From: Mycobacterium shimoidei
Lineage (GTDB): Bacteria > Actinomycetota > Actinomycetes > Mycobacteriales > Mycobacteriaceae
Direction: 5' to 3'
Length of the DNA stretch: 64,000 nucleotides
Assembly (NCBI GenBank): GCA_002101905.1
Contig: LQPU01000003.1
Span: 1 to 64,000 of the forward strand
Positions 25,548-34,095 of the stretch are shown here, one piece after another. The number at the start of each line of letters is the position of its first letter. Within the stretch, counting starts at the first letter, position 1. Position numbers and translations under genes: made by a program. A model generated the notes under the pieces. It did no database searches. It had not been told where the DNA came from and was given only the letters and a program-made list of their open reading frames with translations.

Positions 25548-26693
25548 TTAAATCCTGCCCCTGGCCACGAGTTGACTGGCGATGACGTTGCGCTGGATCT
25601 CGTTGGTGCCCTCCCCGACGATCATCAGCGGTGCGTCGCGGAAATACCGCTCGACGTCGTACTCGGTGGAATAGCCGTAGCCGCCGTGAATGCGCACCGC
25701 ATTCAGCGCGATTTCCATGGCCACTTCGGAAGCGAACAGCTTGGCCATGCCGGCCTCCATATCGGCACGCTCGCCGCTGTCATAGCGTTCGGCCGCGTAC
25801 CGGGTCAACTGGCGCGCGGCGGTCAGCTTGGTCGCCATGTCCGCCAGATAATTGCCGACGGCCTGATGCTTCCAGATCGGCTGCCCGAAGCTTTCCCGCT
25901 GCTGGGCGTAGGCCAGTGCGTCCTCGAGCGCTGCCGTCGCCACCCCCAACGCCCGGGACGCGACCTGAATCCGGCCGGTCTCAAGGCCTTTCATCATCTG
26001 AGCGAAACCCTTGCCCGGGGTCGCACCGAGAATCGCCGACACCGGCGCCCGATAGCCGTCGAAGGACAGCTCGCAGCTTTCCACGCCCTTGTAGCCCAGC
26101 TTGGGCAGATCCCGCGAGATCGTCAGGCCCGGCCCCGGCTCGACCAGCACCACCGAGATACCCCGATGCCGCGGCGTCGCCGCAGGATCGGTTTTGCACA
26201 GCAGCGCGATCAGCGCGGAGCGGCGGGCATTGGAAATCCAGGTCTTGGATCCGTTGATCACCAACTCCTCGCCGTCGCGCAGGGCAGTGGTCGACATGTT
26301 CTGCAGGTCAGAGCCGCCGCCCGGCTCGGTCAGCGCCATGGTGGCCCGCATCTGGCCGGTGGCCATCACCGGCAGGTAGCGACGCTTTTGCTCCTCGGTA
26401 CCGAACTCGGCGAGCAGCTTGGCGACAACGGTATGCCCGCCCATCGCGCCCGCCAGGCTCATCCACCCGCGCGCCAACTCCTGAGTGACCAGCACGTAGC
26501 ACGGCATCGACACCGGCGACCCGCCGTACTCCTCGGGGATCGCCAAGCCGTAAATGCCGATGCGCTTCATCTGCTCGATCCACGCCTCGGGATACTCGTT
26601 GGCATGCTCGACGTCGCGCACCGTCGGTTTGACTTCCTTGTCGACGAACTCACGCACCGTTTCGACCAGCATCGTCTCTTCGTCGTTCACCAC
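25548..26693 (-). CDS. fadE3: Acyl-CoA dehydrogenase FadE3
   Basis: 381 residues with all three acyl-CoA dehydrogenase regions: N-terminal helices, the FAD-binding barrel with MALTEPGGGSDLQNM and TWISNARRS, and the C-terminal helices with QLTRYAAERYDSG and IHGGYGYSTEYDVERYFRDAPLMIVGEGTNEIQRN, in which the Glu of GEGTNE is the usual catalytic base. It oxidises an acyl-CoA to the 2-enoyl-CoA. The start is GTG 26693 or 26690 (VVNDEE or VNDEE), close to the divergent start of the Rv0216-like gene. In M. tuberculosis fadE3 is Rv0215c. The Eis-like gene follows 3 bases after the stop, so the two may be cotranscribed. Confidence 0.9.
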   Translation of the reverse strand: MVNDEETMLVETVREFVDKEVKPTVRDVEHANEYPEAWIEQMKRIGIYGLAIPEEYGGSPVSMPCYVLVTQELARGWMSLAGAMGGHTVVAKLLAEFGTEEQKRRYLPVMATGQMRATMALTEPGGGSDLQNMSTTALRDGEELVINGSKTWISNARRSALIALLCKTDPAATPRHRGISVVLVEPGPGLTISRDLPKLGYKGVESCELSFDGYRAPVSAILGATPGKGFAQMMKGLETGRIQVASRALGVATAALEDALAYAQQRESFGQPIWKHQAVGNYLADMATKLTAARQLTRYAAERYDSGERADMEAGMAKLFASEVAMEIALNAVRIHGGYGYSTEYDVERYFRDAPLMIVGEGTNEIQRNVIASQLVARGRI

Positions 26694-26719
26694 GCCATGC
26701 TGACACGGCGGGAAGCCCG

Positions 26720-27703
26720 ATGAGCAGCGGGCCGTACTTCGACGACCTGCACGTCGGCCAGGTCTTCCCGGACGCTCCCTCGATGACGCTGACGCCCGGG
26801 TTGGCCGCGGTCCACCAGAGCATCCTCGGTGACCGGCTGCGGCTGCCGCTGGATGCCGAATTGTCGCAGGCGGTGACCGGTTTGACGGCGCCGCTGGCCC
26901 ATCCCGGGCTGGTGTGCGACGTCGCGATCGGGCAGTCGACGCTGGTCACCCAGCACGTCAAGGCCAATCTGTTCTACCGCGGCCTGGTCTTTTACCGCTT
27001 CCCGGCGATCGGCGACAGCCTGTTCACCCGCACCGAGGTGGTGGGCTTGAAGAAGAATTCGGCCAAGCCCGGCCGAAAGCCCACCGGTCTGGCGGCGTTG
27101 CGGATGACGACCATCGACCAGGCCGATCGGCTGGTGCTGGACTTCTACCGCTGCGCCATGCTGCCGTTGAGCCCGGATGCCGAGCCGAACGCCGCGGATC
27201 ACGCGGACGACCTGTCGGCCATCGGCGCCGATTTGGTGGCTCCGCCGCCGGCTACCCAGGAGTGGAACGGTGATGTGTTCCGCGAACGTATCCCGGGCCC
27301 GCATTTCGACCCCGGGCTAGCGGGCGCGGTGCTGCGCAGCAGCGCAGACGTCGTCAGCAGTGCGCCAGAGCTCGCCCGGCTTACCTTGAATATCGCTGCG
27401 GTGCATCATGATTCACGCATCAGTGGACGCCGGCTGGTCTACGGCGGGCACACCATCGGGCTGGCGCTGGCGCAAGCCACCCGGCTGTTGCCGAACCTGG
27501 CGACGGTGCTGGGCTGGCAGTCCTGTGACCACACCGGCCCGGTGCATGAGGGCGACACGCTCTACAGCGAGCTACACGTCGAGTCCGCGGACCCGGTCGA
27601 CGACGGCGGGGTACTCGGGTTGCGGTCGCTGGTGTACGCGGTCGGCGAGTCCGAGCCCGACCGCCAGGTGCTGGACTGGCGTTTCACCGCACTGCAGTTT
27701 TGA
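26720..27703 (+). CDS. Double hot-dog MaoC-like (R)-hydratase, Rv0216-like
   Basis: 327 residues, two hot-dog domains in tandem. Start SSGPYFDDLHVGQVFPDAPS, second hot-dog with HHDSRISGRRLVYGGHTIGLALAQ, which keeps the His/Asp region of the hydratase-2 motif although it departs from the strict consensus, like M. tuberculosis Rv0216. The family's likely reaction is the hydration of 2-enoyl-CoA. The ATG at 26720 has no strong ribosome site; the gap to divergent fadE3 is 26 bases, so control elements of both overlap coding sequence. With fadE3 it would give two steps of beta-oxidation. Assignment to Rv0216 is from the position and ending WRFTALQF. Confidence 0.88.
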   Translation: MSSGPYFDDLHVGQVFPDAPSMTLTPGLAAVHQSILGDRLRLPLDAELSQAVTGLTAPLAHPGLVCDVAIGQSTLVTQHVKANLFYRGLVFYRFPAIGDSLFTRTEVVGLKKNSAKPGRKPTGLAALRMTTIDQADRLVLDFYRCAMLPLSPDAEPNAADHADDLSAIGADLVAPPPATQEWNGDVFRERIPGPHFDPGLAGAVLRSSADVVSSAPELARLTLNIAAVHHDSRISGRRLVYGGHTIGLALAQATRLLPNLATVLGWQSCDHTGPVHEGDTLYSELHVESADPVDDGGVLGLRSLVYAVGESEPDRQVLDWRFTALQF

Positions 27704-27728
27704 GTTCCGGGGTGCGCACAATGGAGGG

Positions 27729-28907
27729 GTGGACTGCGCGGCGAGCGACTGGGCCGGTAGCGGGCTGGCCTGCCTGACCGGCCCGGCCGGCGGGCCGCCG
27801 GATTGTTCCCGCGCCGCCGTTCTGGCCGAGGCGCGACGGGTGACCGCCGACATCGCCGAGCTCACCGGTGTCGAGGTGGATGCCGGCGCCGTGCTGGCGG
27901 GCCGTGCCGCCCTGTTGGGATTGACCCGGCAGGGCCGGGTTTGTCCGGGCGGCGCGACGCGACTGCTGCGCAGCGCCGACGGCTGGTGCGCGATCGCGCT
28001 GCCGCGCGCCGACGACGTCGCGGCGGTGCCCGCGCTGCTGGGAGCAGAAGACGCCCCCGTCGACCTATGGCAAGCATTATCCGATTGGACTGCAACACAT
28101 TCCACTCGCGACGTAGTCACCCGCGCCCAGCTGCTGGACATCGCCGCGGCGGCGCTGGGCGAGGTTGCCGCGGCCGCGCCGTCGGTGCGGCGTATCGATG
28201 ACCGTAGCCAATCGCGCGGTCCGGACGGCCTCCTGGTTGCCGACTTGTCCTCGCTGTGGGCGGGACCGCTGTGCGGTCAGCTGTTGGCTCGGGCCGGCGC
28301 CGTGGTCGTCAAGGTGGAAAGCCCGACGCGACCGGACGGCACCCGCCGCGGCGATCCGGCATTCTTCGACTGGATGAACTCTGGAAAGCTCTGCTACGCA
28401 GTTGATTTCGACAAAGAGTCCGATGCGCTGCGGGAACTGCTGTCGGCTGCAGACGTCGTCATCGAGGGCTCGCGCCCGGGCGCGCTGCGGCGGCGGGAAC
28501 TAAGCGTCGACGACCCACCCGCCCGACCGGGGCGGGTGTGGCTTCGCATCGGCGGCTACGCCGGTCAACCCGACCGGCCGGCGTTCGGCGACGACGCCGC
28601 GGTCGCCGGCGGGCTCGTCGGCGACGGGCCGGTGTTCTGCGGCGACGCGATCGCCGACCCGCTGTCCGGCCTGGAAGCCACCCGGGCGGTTCTGCAATCG
28701 CTGCGGCGTGGCGGCGGCGAGCTGATCGAGGTGTCGATGGCCCAGGTGGCCGCCCGCTACGCGGCACTGCCCCGGACCGCGCCGACCTGCGACGCGCCCG
28801 TCGCGGCTCCGCAGCCGCCCGCACCGCTGTCAGCTGCATCCCGGCTGGGCGCCGACAACGCCGCGGTGCGACAACTCGTGGCCGAACGGCTCTGCGCGCC
28901 ATGCTGA
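27729..28907 (+). CDS. CaiB/BaiF-type CoA-transferase-like protein, atypical
   Basis: 392 residues. The second half holds the class III CoA-transferase signature LLVADLSSLWAGPLCGQLLARAGAVVVKVESPTRPDGTRRGDPAFFDWMNSGKLCYAVDF near residues 165-230, then AADVVIEGSRPGALRRREL. The first 155 residues are unlike a usual CaiB N-terminus, and the C-terminal part is short. CaiB-type enzymes move CoA between acids without free intermediates. GTG 27729 is preferred: it lies within GGAGGGGTGG, and a CACAAT element ends 6 bases upstream. The frame is also open further upstream, inside the Rv0216-like gene, but that part is a shadow. The stop overlaps the amidohydrolase start by 7 bases. No M. tuberculosis counterpart in this locus is recalled. 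Confidence 0.75.
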   Translation: MDCAASDWAGSGLACLTGPAGGPPDCSRAAVLAEARRVTADIAELTGVEVDAGAVLAGRAALLGLTRQGRVCPGGATRLLRSADGWCAIALPRADDVAAVPALLGAEDAPVDLWQALSDWTATHSTRDVVTRAQLLDIAAAALGEVAAAAPSVRRIDDRSQSRGPDGLLVADLSSLWAGPLCGQLLARAGAVVVKVESPTRPDGTRRGDPAFFDWMNSGKLCYAVDFDKESDALRELLSAADVVIEGSRPGALRRRELSVDDPPARPGRVWLRIGGYAGQPDRPAFGDDAAVAGGLVGDGPVFCGDAIADPLSGLEATRAVLQSLRRGGGELIEVSMAQVAARYAALPRTAPTCDAPVAAPQPPAPLSAASRLGADNAAVRQLVAERLCAPC

Positions 28908-30205
28908 TCCAACACGCCACCAGACTCGACGGCGTGGTGCTCGACGTCCGGGTCGGGGCGCAGATCGACGAAGTGGGTGAGAATCTCACGCCCCGACCTG
29001 GCGAAGAGGTGTTCGACGCGCGGGGCGGCACTGTGCTGCCCGGCCTGCACGACCACCACGTGCACCTGCACTCCGCAGCCGCCGCGGAAACCTCGGTCTG
29101 GGTCGGGCCACCCCACGTCCGCGACCGCGACGCACTGGCAAAGGCGCTGGCCGCCGCCGAGCCGGGTGATGACGGCTGGATCCGCGCCGTCGGTTACCAC
29201 GATTCGGTCGCCGGGCCGATGGACCGCACCATGCTCGATGCGCTGAAACCGGCTGTGCCCGTTCGGGTTCAGCACCGCAGCGGGGCGCTGTGGATCCTCA
29301 ACTCCGCCGGCCTGGCCCGTGTCGGGCTGGATCAGCATTCCGATGGTCGGCTGCGCAGCGCCGACCGGCATTGGTCGGACAGCCTGCAGCGCCGCCGCAC
29401 CAGCCTGGCCGATGTCAGCAGCAGGCTGAGTCGCTACGGAGTCACCGGAATCACCGATGCCACACCGGATCTGGATATCGGCGACATGATGAGGTTGACC
29501 GAACTGCACCGCCACGGCGAATTGCACCAGCGCCTGTTCTTTCTGTCGCCCGGCAAGCGGATCTTGCACGACGACGACCTCGACCTCGATGATCTTGCCG
29601 ATTGGATCGCCGAGCGGCACCGCTCCGGCGGCGCTGTCGCACTACATTGTGTGACCGCCGCCCAGCTGATCGTCGCGATCGCGGCGCTGCGTCAGGCCGG
29701 CACGCATCCGGGCGACCGTATCGAACACGCCGCGGTGGTGCCGGCCGACAACCTCGACGACCTGGTCGACCTGGGGGTGACGGTGGTGACCCAACCCAAC
29801 TTCGTCGCCGAGCGCGGCGATCAGTACCTGAGCGACATCCCCGCCGCCGAACACGGTCAGCTCTGGCGGCTGGCGTCGCTGCTGCTGGCCGGTATCCCGG
29901 TCGCGTTATCCACCGACATGCCCTTCGGACGCGGAGACCCCTGGGCGACCATGCGCGCCGCGGTGCACCGCACCACCCGGGGCGGCGGGGTGCTCAACGC
30001 TGACGAAGCAATCTCAGAACGCAGGGCGTTGATGATGTTTCTCGGTTGGCCCGAACACCCGTGCCGGGTGCGCACCATCGAACCGGGCCAACCCGCCGAT
30101 TTGTGCGTGCTGAGCGCACCGCCGGAAACGGCGCTGGCCGAGTTAAACGCCGATCTCGTCGCGGCCACCATCATCGGTGGTGAAATCGTCTATACCGCAC
30201 AGTGA
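28901..30205 (+). CDS. Amidohydrolase family 3 (YtcJ-like) metal-dependent hydrolase
   Basis: 434 residues. N-terminal composite beta-sandwich, then GLHDHHVHLHSAA with the metal-binding HxH near residue 52, later GVTGITDATPD, HCVTAAQL, RIEHAAVVP, VTQPNFV and STDMPFGRGDPW, which are the remaining metal and active-site motifs of the amidohydrolase superfamily (subtype 3, N-acyl hydrolases of the YtcJ type). The likely reaction is hydrolysis of an amide or cyclic imide. The ATG at 28901 overlaps the CoA-transferase stop, suggesting a shared pathway in which an amide or ring is opened and the acid is activated. It converges on the paired acyl-CoA dehydrogenase genes, 24 bases away. Substrate unknown. 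Confidence 0.85.
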   Translation: MLIQHATRLDGVVLDVRVGAQIDEVGENLTPRPGEEVFDARGGTVLPGLHDHHVHLHSAAAAETSVWVGPPHVRDRDALAKALAAAEPGDDGWIRAVGYHDSVAGPMDRTMLDALKPAVPVRVQHRSGALWILNSAGLARVGLDQHSDGRLRSADRHWSDSLQRRRTSLADVSSRLSRYGVTGITDATPDLDIGDMMRLTELHRHGELHQRLFFLSPGKRILHDDDLDLDDLADWIAERHRSGGAVALHCVTAAQLIVAIAALRQAGTHPGDRIEHAAVVPADNLDDLVDLGVTVVTQPNFVAERGDQYLSDIPAAEHGQLWRLASLLLAGIPVALSTDMPFGRGDPWATMRAAVHRTTRGGGVLNADEAISERRALMMFLGWPEHPCRVRTIEPGQPADLCVLSAPPETALAELNADLVAATIIGGEIVYTAQ

Positions 30206-30229
30206 TTCAGCTGAGCTCGTCGACGGACA

Positions 30230-31402
30230 TCAGTGAGGTAAGGCGCGAAATGGGGTATTGCGGTAGGGATCCGGCTCTTTGGGCAGACCCAGCACGCGTT
30301 CGCCGATGATATTGCGTTGAATCTGGTCGGTTCCGCCGCCGATCGAGGTGAAATACGCGTTGAGCGTTCGGAATGTCACCGCGTCACCGACCGGGTTCTC
30401 CGGCCCGGCCAGCATGGATTCGGCACCGATGATTTCGGTTTCGACCCGGGCGGTCTCGTGCAGGATCCGTGACATCGCGATCTTGCTCAGCGCCATCAGG
30501 GTGGCCGCCTCTTTGCGGTCGGTAGTGGTCTTCGATCGCTGATTGTTCCAACGGTTCACCGTGGCCAGCGCGTCGACTCGGGCGATCTGCTGACGGACAT
30601 GGGCGTCGTCGAGCCGGCCGAACTCCTGTGCCAACTGCAGCAAGCCGCCCGACTGTTCGGCCTTGGGTCGCTTGGCGGTTTTGGAGGTGCGGGCCAGATC
30701 GCCCATGAACCGGCGTTCGTGGCCGAGCGCGACTTGCAGCACCGACCAGCCGGTCCCGGGCTCACCGACCAGATTGTCGGCGGGCGCCCTGGCGTTCTCG
30801 ATGAACACCTCGTTGAACTCCGATTCGCCGGTGATCTGGTGGATCGGGCGGATCTGTATGCCGGGCTGGCGCATCGGGAGCATGAAGAAGCCGATCCCGT
30901 TGTGCTTGGGCACGTCCCAGTTGGTGCGCGCCACCAGCATCCCGTAGTCGGCGTCCTTGGCGAACGACGTCCACACCTTCTGCCCGTTGATCACCCACTC
31001 ATCGCCGTCGCGTTCGGCGCGGGTGCGCAGGCTGGCCAAATCCGATCCGGCGCCCGGTTCGCTGTAGAGCAGGCACCACGTGGTTTCGCCGCGGATCGAC
31101 GGTGGTATCAGCCGTCGCTTCTGTTCGTCGGTGCCGCAGTCGTGCAGGGTGCAGGCGAACAGGTTCGCCCGATCGTGACCGGAACCCGGCGCCCCGACCG
31201 CCGCGAATTCGGCTGCGACAACGCGGGATTGCGCATCGGTGAGGCCGCGCCCGTACCACTGGCGTTCCCAGCTGGGCACCGCCCAGCCGGCCTCGAACAC
31301 GGTGTGCGCCCACTTGGCGCGATCGATGTCCGCCGACCAGTTGGCGGCCAGCCAGCCCCGCACCTCATCACGCACTTCGTCGTCAGTCAAGCGTGGCTCC
31401 AC
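30230..31402 (-). CDS. Acyl-CoA dehydrogenase, large subunit of a likely heteromeric pair
   Basis: 390 residues. FAD-binding region CLLYSEPGAGSDLASLRTRAE and KVWTSFAKDADYG, C-terminal IGGGTDQIQRNIIGERVLGLPKEP. This is the type seen in mycobacterial alpha2-beta2 dehydrogenases for sterol or other bulky side chains (FadE26/FadE28-like). Start GTG 31402 (VEPRLTDDEV), with GGAG 9 bases upstream; an in-frame extension upstream to 31792 overlaps the preceding gene and is a shadow. It is only 4 bases from the stop of the next gene, a shorter dehydrogenase, so both are probably made from one mRNA and form one enzyme. Substrate unknown. Confidence 0.86.
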   Translation of the reverse strand: MEPRLTDDEVRDEVRGWLAANWSADIDRAKWAHTVFEAGWAVPSWERQWYGRGLTDAQSRVVAAEFAAVGAPGSGHDRANLFACTLHDCGTDEQKRRLIPPSIRGETTWCLLYSEPGAGSDLASLRTRAERDGDEWVINGQKVWTSFAKDADYGMLVARTNWDVPKHNGIGFFMLPMRQPGIQIRPIHQITGESEFNEVFIENARAPADNLVGEPGTGWSVLQVALGHERRFMGDLARTSKTAKRPKAEQSGGLLQLAQEFGRLDDAHVRQQIARVDALATVNRWNNQRSKTTTDRKEAATLMALSKIAMSRILHETARVETEIIGAESMLAGPENPVGDAVTFRTLNAYFTSIGGGTDQIQRNIIGERVLGLPKEPDPYRNTPFRALPH

Positions 31403-31406
31403 CTCA

Positions 31407-32519
31407 TCAAGCTCCGATCTGCTGAAGGTAGCGTTCACGATGCCAGGACGCGCTGCCCAGCAGCTGGGCGTCACCGCGGGCGCGGCGCAGGTACAGATGT
31501 GCCGGGTGCTCCCAAGTGAATCCGATCCCGCCGTGTACCTGGATGTTGGTCGCCGCCACGAAGACGAACGCGTCCGAGCAATACGCCTGTGCCAGCGCAA
31601 GGTCCGCGATCCGCGACGGCGCCTGCCGCGCGAACGATTCGGCGGCGAAACGCGCCGCCGACACCGCAGACTCGGCTTCCAGCAGCATGTCGGCGCACAT
31701 GTGCTTGACGGCCTGGAAGCTGCCAATCGCCCGACCGAACTGGAAGCGGGTCTTGGCGTATTCGACGGCCATCTCCATGGCGCGGCGCGCACCGCCGGCC
31801 TGTTCGCTCACCAACGCCACCGCCGAGGAATCCAGCGCAGCGCCGCAGATCTCGACACCGCGACCCTGGTTGCCGACCAGCCGCGCCGGCGTATCGGCGA
31901 ATTGGATCCGGCACAATTTGCGGGTCTGGTCCACCGTGGTCAGCGGCGTGATCTCCACGCCCGGTGCGTTCGCCTCGACCGCGAACACCGCCGGCCCGCC
32001 GTCGGTGGCGGCCAGCACATACGTCAGCTCGGCCAGTCGCCCATCCAGCACGAAGTCCTTGCACCCGGTCACCCGCCACGCGTCACCGGCGGCGGTGGCC
32101 GACGTCGCGATCGTGGCAGGCACCCGGGTTGAGCCGTCCTCGGCGAAGGCGACGTTCGCGATCAGCTCACCGGCCGCGATCCGCGGAAGGACCGCGGCGC
32201 ATTCCTGCGCGTCGCCCGCTGCGGCCAGCAGGTTGGGTACCAGCACCGCCGTGGACAGATACGGGCTGACCAGCAGTGCGGCGCCCATCTCTTCCATCAC
32301 GATGCCCGCCTCGACCGGCCCGGCGCCGGCGCCGCCATGCTCCTCGCTGATCAGCAGCCCCAGCAGGCCCATGGCCGCCAGCTCCTGCCACACCGCGGGA
32401 TCAAAACCGGTGTCGGTGGCCATCAACTCCCGCACGGCGGCCTCCGGCGAACGTTTCGCCATCATCTCGGCGACCGTGCTGCGCAATGCCCGTTGCTCGT
32501 CGGTGACTGCAAAACCCAC
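31407..32519 (-). CDS. Acyl-CoA dehydrogenase, small subunit of a likely heteromeric pair
   Basis: 370 residues. The N-terminus VGFAVTDEQRALRSTVAEMM and GLLGLLISEEHGGAGAGPVEAGIVMEEMG are typical of the shorter partner in mycobacterial heterotetrameric dehydrogenases, and the C-terminus NIQVHGGIGFTWEHPAHLYLRRARGD is the same class. The FAD-binding residues are looser than in the partner. The GTG start at 32519 has GGGAAGGG upstream, 8 bases away. A longer open frame continues upstream through lipW and is a shadow. Together with the gene at 30230 and lipW (4 bases away) it forms a three-gene operon reading leftward. Confidence 0.85.
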   Translation of the reverse strand: MGFAVTDEQRALRSTVAEMMAKRSPEAAVRELMATDTGFDPAVWQELAAMGLLGLLISEEHGGAGAGPVEAGIVMEEMGAALLVSPYLSTAVLVPNLLAAAGDAQECAAVLPRIAAGELIANVAFAEDGSTRVPATIATSATAAGDAWRVTGCKDFVLDGRLAELTYVLAATDGGPAVFAVEANAPGVEITPLTTVDQTRKLCRIQFADTPARLVGNQGRGVEICGAALDSSAVALVSEQAGGARRAMEMAVEYAKTRFQFGRAIGSFQAVKHMCADMLLEAESAVSAARFAAESFARQAPSRIADLALAQAYCSDAFVFVAATNIQVHGGIGFTWEHPAHLYLRRARGDAQLLGSASWHRERYLQQIGA

Positions 32520-32523
32520 GCCG

Positions 32524-33414
32524 TCAGCCCTTCCCTGCCAGGGCGGTACGCAGGCTGGCGCACTGGCTGGCGAAAAATTCCTGTGACACTTGAGCTTTCG
32601 GAGCCACCAGGTCGAAGCCGTGGAAAGCACCGGGAATTTCCTCGACGTGGCACGGAACCCCCGCACGGCCGAGCCGCTCGGCGTAGACGAGATCCTCGTC
32701 GTAGAACAGGTCATTGGTGCCCACGCCGATCCACGCCGGCGGTAGACCGCTGAGGTCCTCGCGACGCGCCGGAACCGCGACCTGCGGGTCCGCGTCACCC
32801 AGGTAAGCCGCCCAGCCGAACCGATTGCTGCCGGGGCTCCACAGCCGGTACGGCCTGCTCGTCGGGCGGGTCGAGCTGCGGTCGTCGAGCATCGGGTAGA
32901 CCAGCAGCTGCATCGCCGGGGTGATCTCGCCGCGGTCCCGCGCGAGCAACGCCAAGGCAGCCGCCAAGCCACCGCCGGCGCTGGCACCGCCGATCGCCAC
33001 CCGTGCCGAATTCACCGAGGCCAACCCGGCCAGCCAGGTCAACGCCGAATAGCAGTCCTCCAGCGGGACGGGGTAAGGATGTTCGGGCGCCAGCCGATAC
33101 TCCACCGACGCCACCGTGGCGCCCAGCTCCCGGCTGAACCGGCGGCACAACCTGTCGTCTTGCTGGGCCCGGCCCATGACGTACCCGCCGCCGTGGATCC
33201 ACAGCAGGGCAGGGGTCGGTTCGGCGACCCCGGTCGGGCGAAAAAGCCGCACCCCGGCACCGGAGTCGAGGGTGAGAACCTCGACTCCCTCCGTCTCGCC
33301 GCGCCGTAAGGCCGTCAGCGCTCGGATCAGCCGTAACGTGCGCGGGCTCACCACTGTCCGGGGGGCAACGCGCGCGATTCTGCGGAGGTCAGGATGAAAA
33401 TCGGTGCTCGGCAC
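32524..33414 (-). CDS. lipW: Esterase/lipase LipW (hormone-sensitive-lipase family)
   Basis: 296 residues, close to M. tuberculosis LipW (Rv0217c, 302). HSL-type alpha/beta hydrolase: oxyanion motif LLWIHGGGYVMG near residue 82, nucleophile Ser in IGGASAGGGLAAAL near residue 150, acid Asp in GVGTNDLFYDED, and His in IPGAFHGFD. The GTG at 33414 is set by a CATACT -10 element 6 bases upstream; the frame is open to 33798 but overlaps the divergent methyltransferase. It heads the operon with the two acyl-CoA dehydrogenase genes and probably releases an acid by ester hydrolysis for them. Confidence 0.9.
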   Translation of the reverse strand: MPSTDFHPDLRRIARVAPRTVVSPRTLRLIRALTALRRGETEGVEVLTLDSGAGVRLFRPTGVAEPTPALLWIHGGGYVMGRAQQDDRLCRRFSRELGATVASVEYRLAPEHPYPVPLEDCYSALTWLAGLASVNSARVAIGGASAGGGLAAALALLARDRGEITPAMQLLVYPMLDDRSSTRPTSRPYRLWSPGSNRFGWAAYLGDADPQVAVPARREDLSGLPPAWIGVGTNDLFYDEDLVYAERLGRAGVPCHVEEIPGAFHGFDLVAPKAQVSQEFFASQCASLRTALAGKG

Positions 33415-33420
33415 CGGTCC

Positions 33421-33426
33421 AGTATG
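33421..33426 (-). promoter_or_regulatory. -10 element of lipW (leaderless)
   Basis: Read on the minus strand this is CATACT, 6 bases before the GTG at 33414. It differs from TANNNT only in its first base. Confidence 0.4.
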
Positions 33427-33465
33427 GCCGGTGTAGCCGGCGGCGGATCGGGGTACCGGTGGTGC

Positions 33466-34095
33466 ATGCTGGGGCACCTGTACGAGCGGGCGTTGAATGG
33501 CGAGCGATGTTGGATCCGGCATGACGACGGCGCGGTTCGCAAGCTTCCGGTGCATCGGTGGTTGGGTGGTCACGACACCGACGACTCGTTCGACGAGGTC
33601 GTGGTGCAGATGTGCACCGGACCCACCATCGAATTGGGCTGTGGGCCTGGGCGTTTGGTGGCCCGTTTGATCCGGCGCGGAATACCGGCGCTCGGCGTGG
33701 ACCGGTCGGTGACGGCGACCCGCTTGGCCGGCCGCTGCGGGGCGGCGACGCTGCTGGGTGATGTGTTCGAGCCGTTGCCCGGAATGGGTTGCTGGCAAAC
33801 GGTTTTACTGGTCGACGGCAACGTCGGCCTGGGCGGTGACCCAGGACGGATTCTGCGACGCGCAGCCGACTTGCTGTGCCGCGGTGGACGCTGCATCGTC
33901 GAGTTCGACACCGAAGCGGTGGGTATTCGCATCAACCGGGTACGGCTGGAGTCCGCTCGGCTGATCGGGCCGTGGTTTCGGTGGGCTTCGGTCGGCGTGG
34001 ACAGCGCCGAGATGCTGGCCGGGCAAGTCGGTCTTACGCTGACCGGTGTGCGGATGATCGGCGATCGGGTAGTCGCCAGCCTCACGGCACTGTGA
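33466..34095 (+). CDS. SAM-dependent methyltransferase coupled to molybdo-oxidoreductase
   Basis: 209 residues. Motif I is TIELGCGPGRLVARLIRRG near residue 55, followed by ALGVDRSVTATRLA, and VLLVDGNVGLGGDPGRILRRAADLLCRGGRCIVEFD for the later strands. This is the class I fold; no substrate is readable. The start chosen, ATG 33466, keeps it clear of the lipW promoter; in-frame starts at 33424 and 33394 would run into it. The stop overlaps the Rv0218-like start as GTGA, so methyltransferase and molybdo-oxidoreductase are translationally coupled. I do not recall this gene between lipW and Rv0218 in M. tuberculosis. Confidence 0.8.
   Translation: MLGHLYERALNGERCWIRHDDGAVRKLPVHRWLGGHDTDDSFDEVVVQMCTGPTIELGCGPGRLVARLIRRGIPALGVDRSVTATRLAGRCGAATLLGDVFEPLPGMGCWQTVLLVDGNVGLGGDPGRILRRAADLLCRGGRCIVEFDTEAVGIRINRVRLESARLIGPWFRWASVGVDSAEMLAGQVGLTLTGVRMIGDRVVASLTAL

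Noticed and set aside
25233..26723. A 496-codon open frame on the plus strand opposite fadE3 and the Eis-like gene.
   Set aside because: The minus strand carries two well-conserved enzymes through the same bases; the plus-strand product is His/Arg/Gly-rich with no motif. Long antisense frames are common at this GC content.
33466..33798. An N-terminal extension of LipW to a start at 33798.
   Set aside because: It would overlap the divergent methyltransferase through its conserved region, and the LipW family begins near the GTG at 33414, which has a -10 element.
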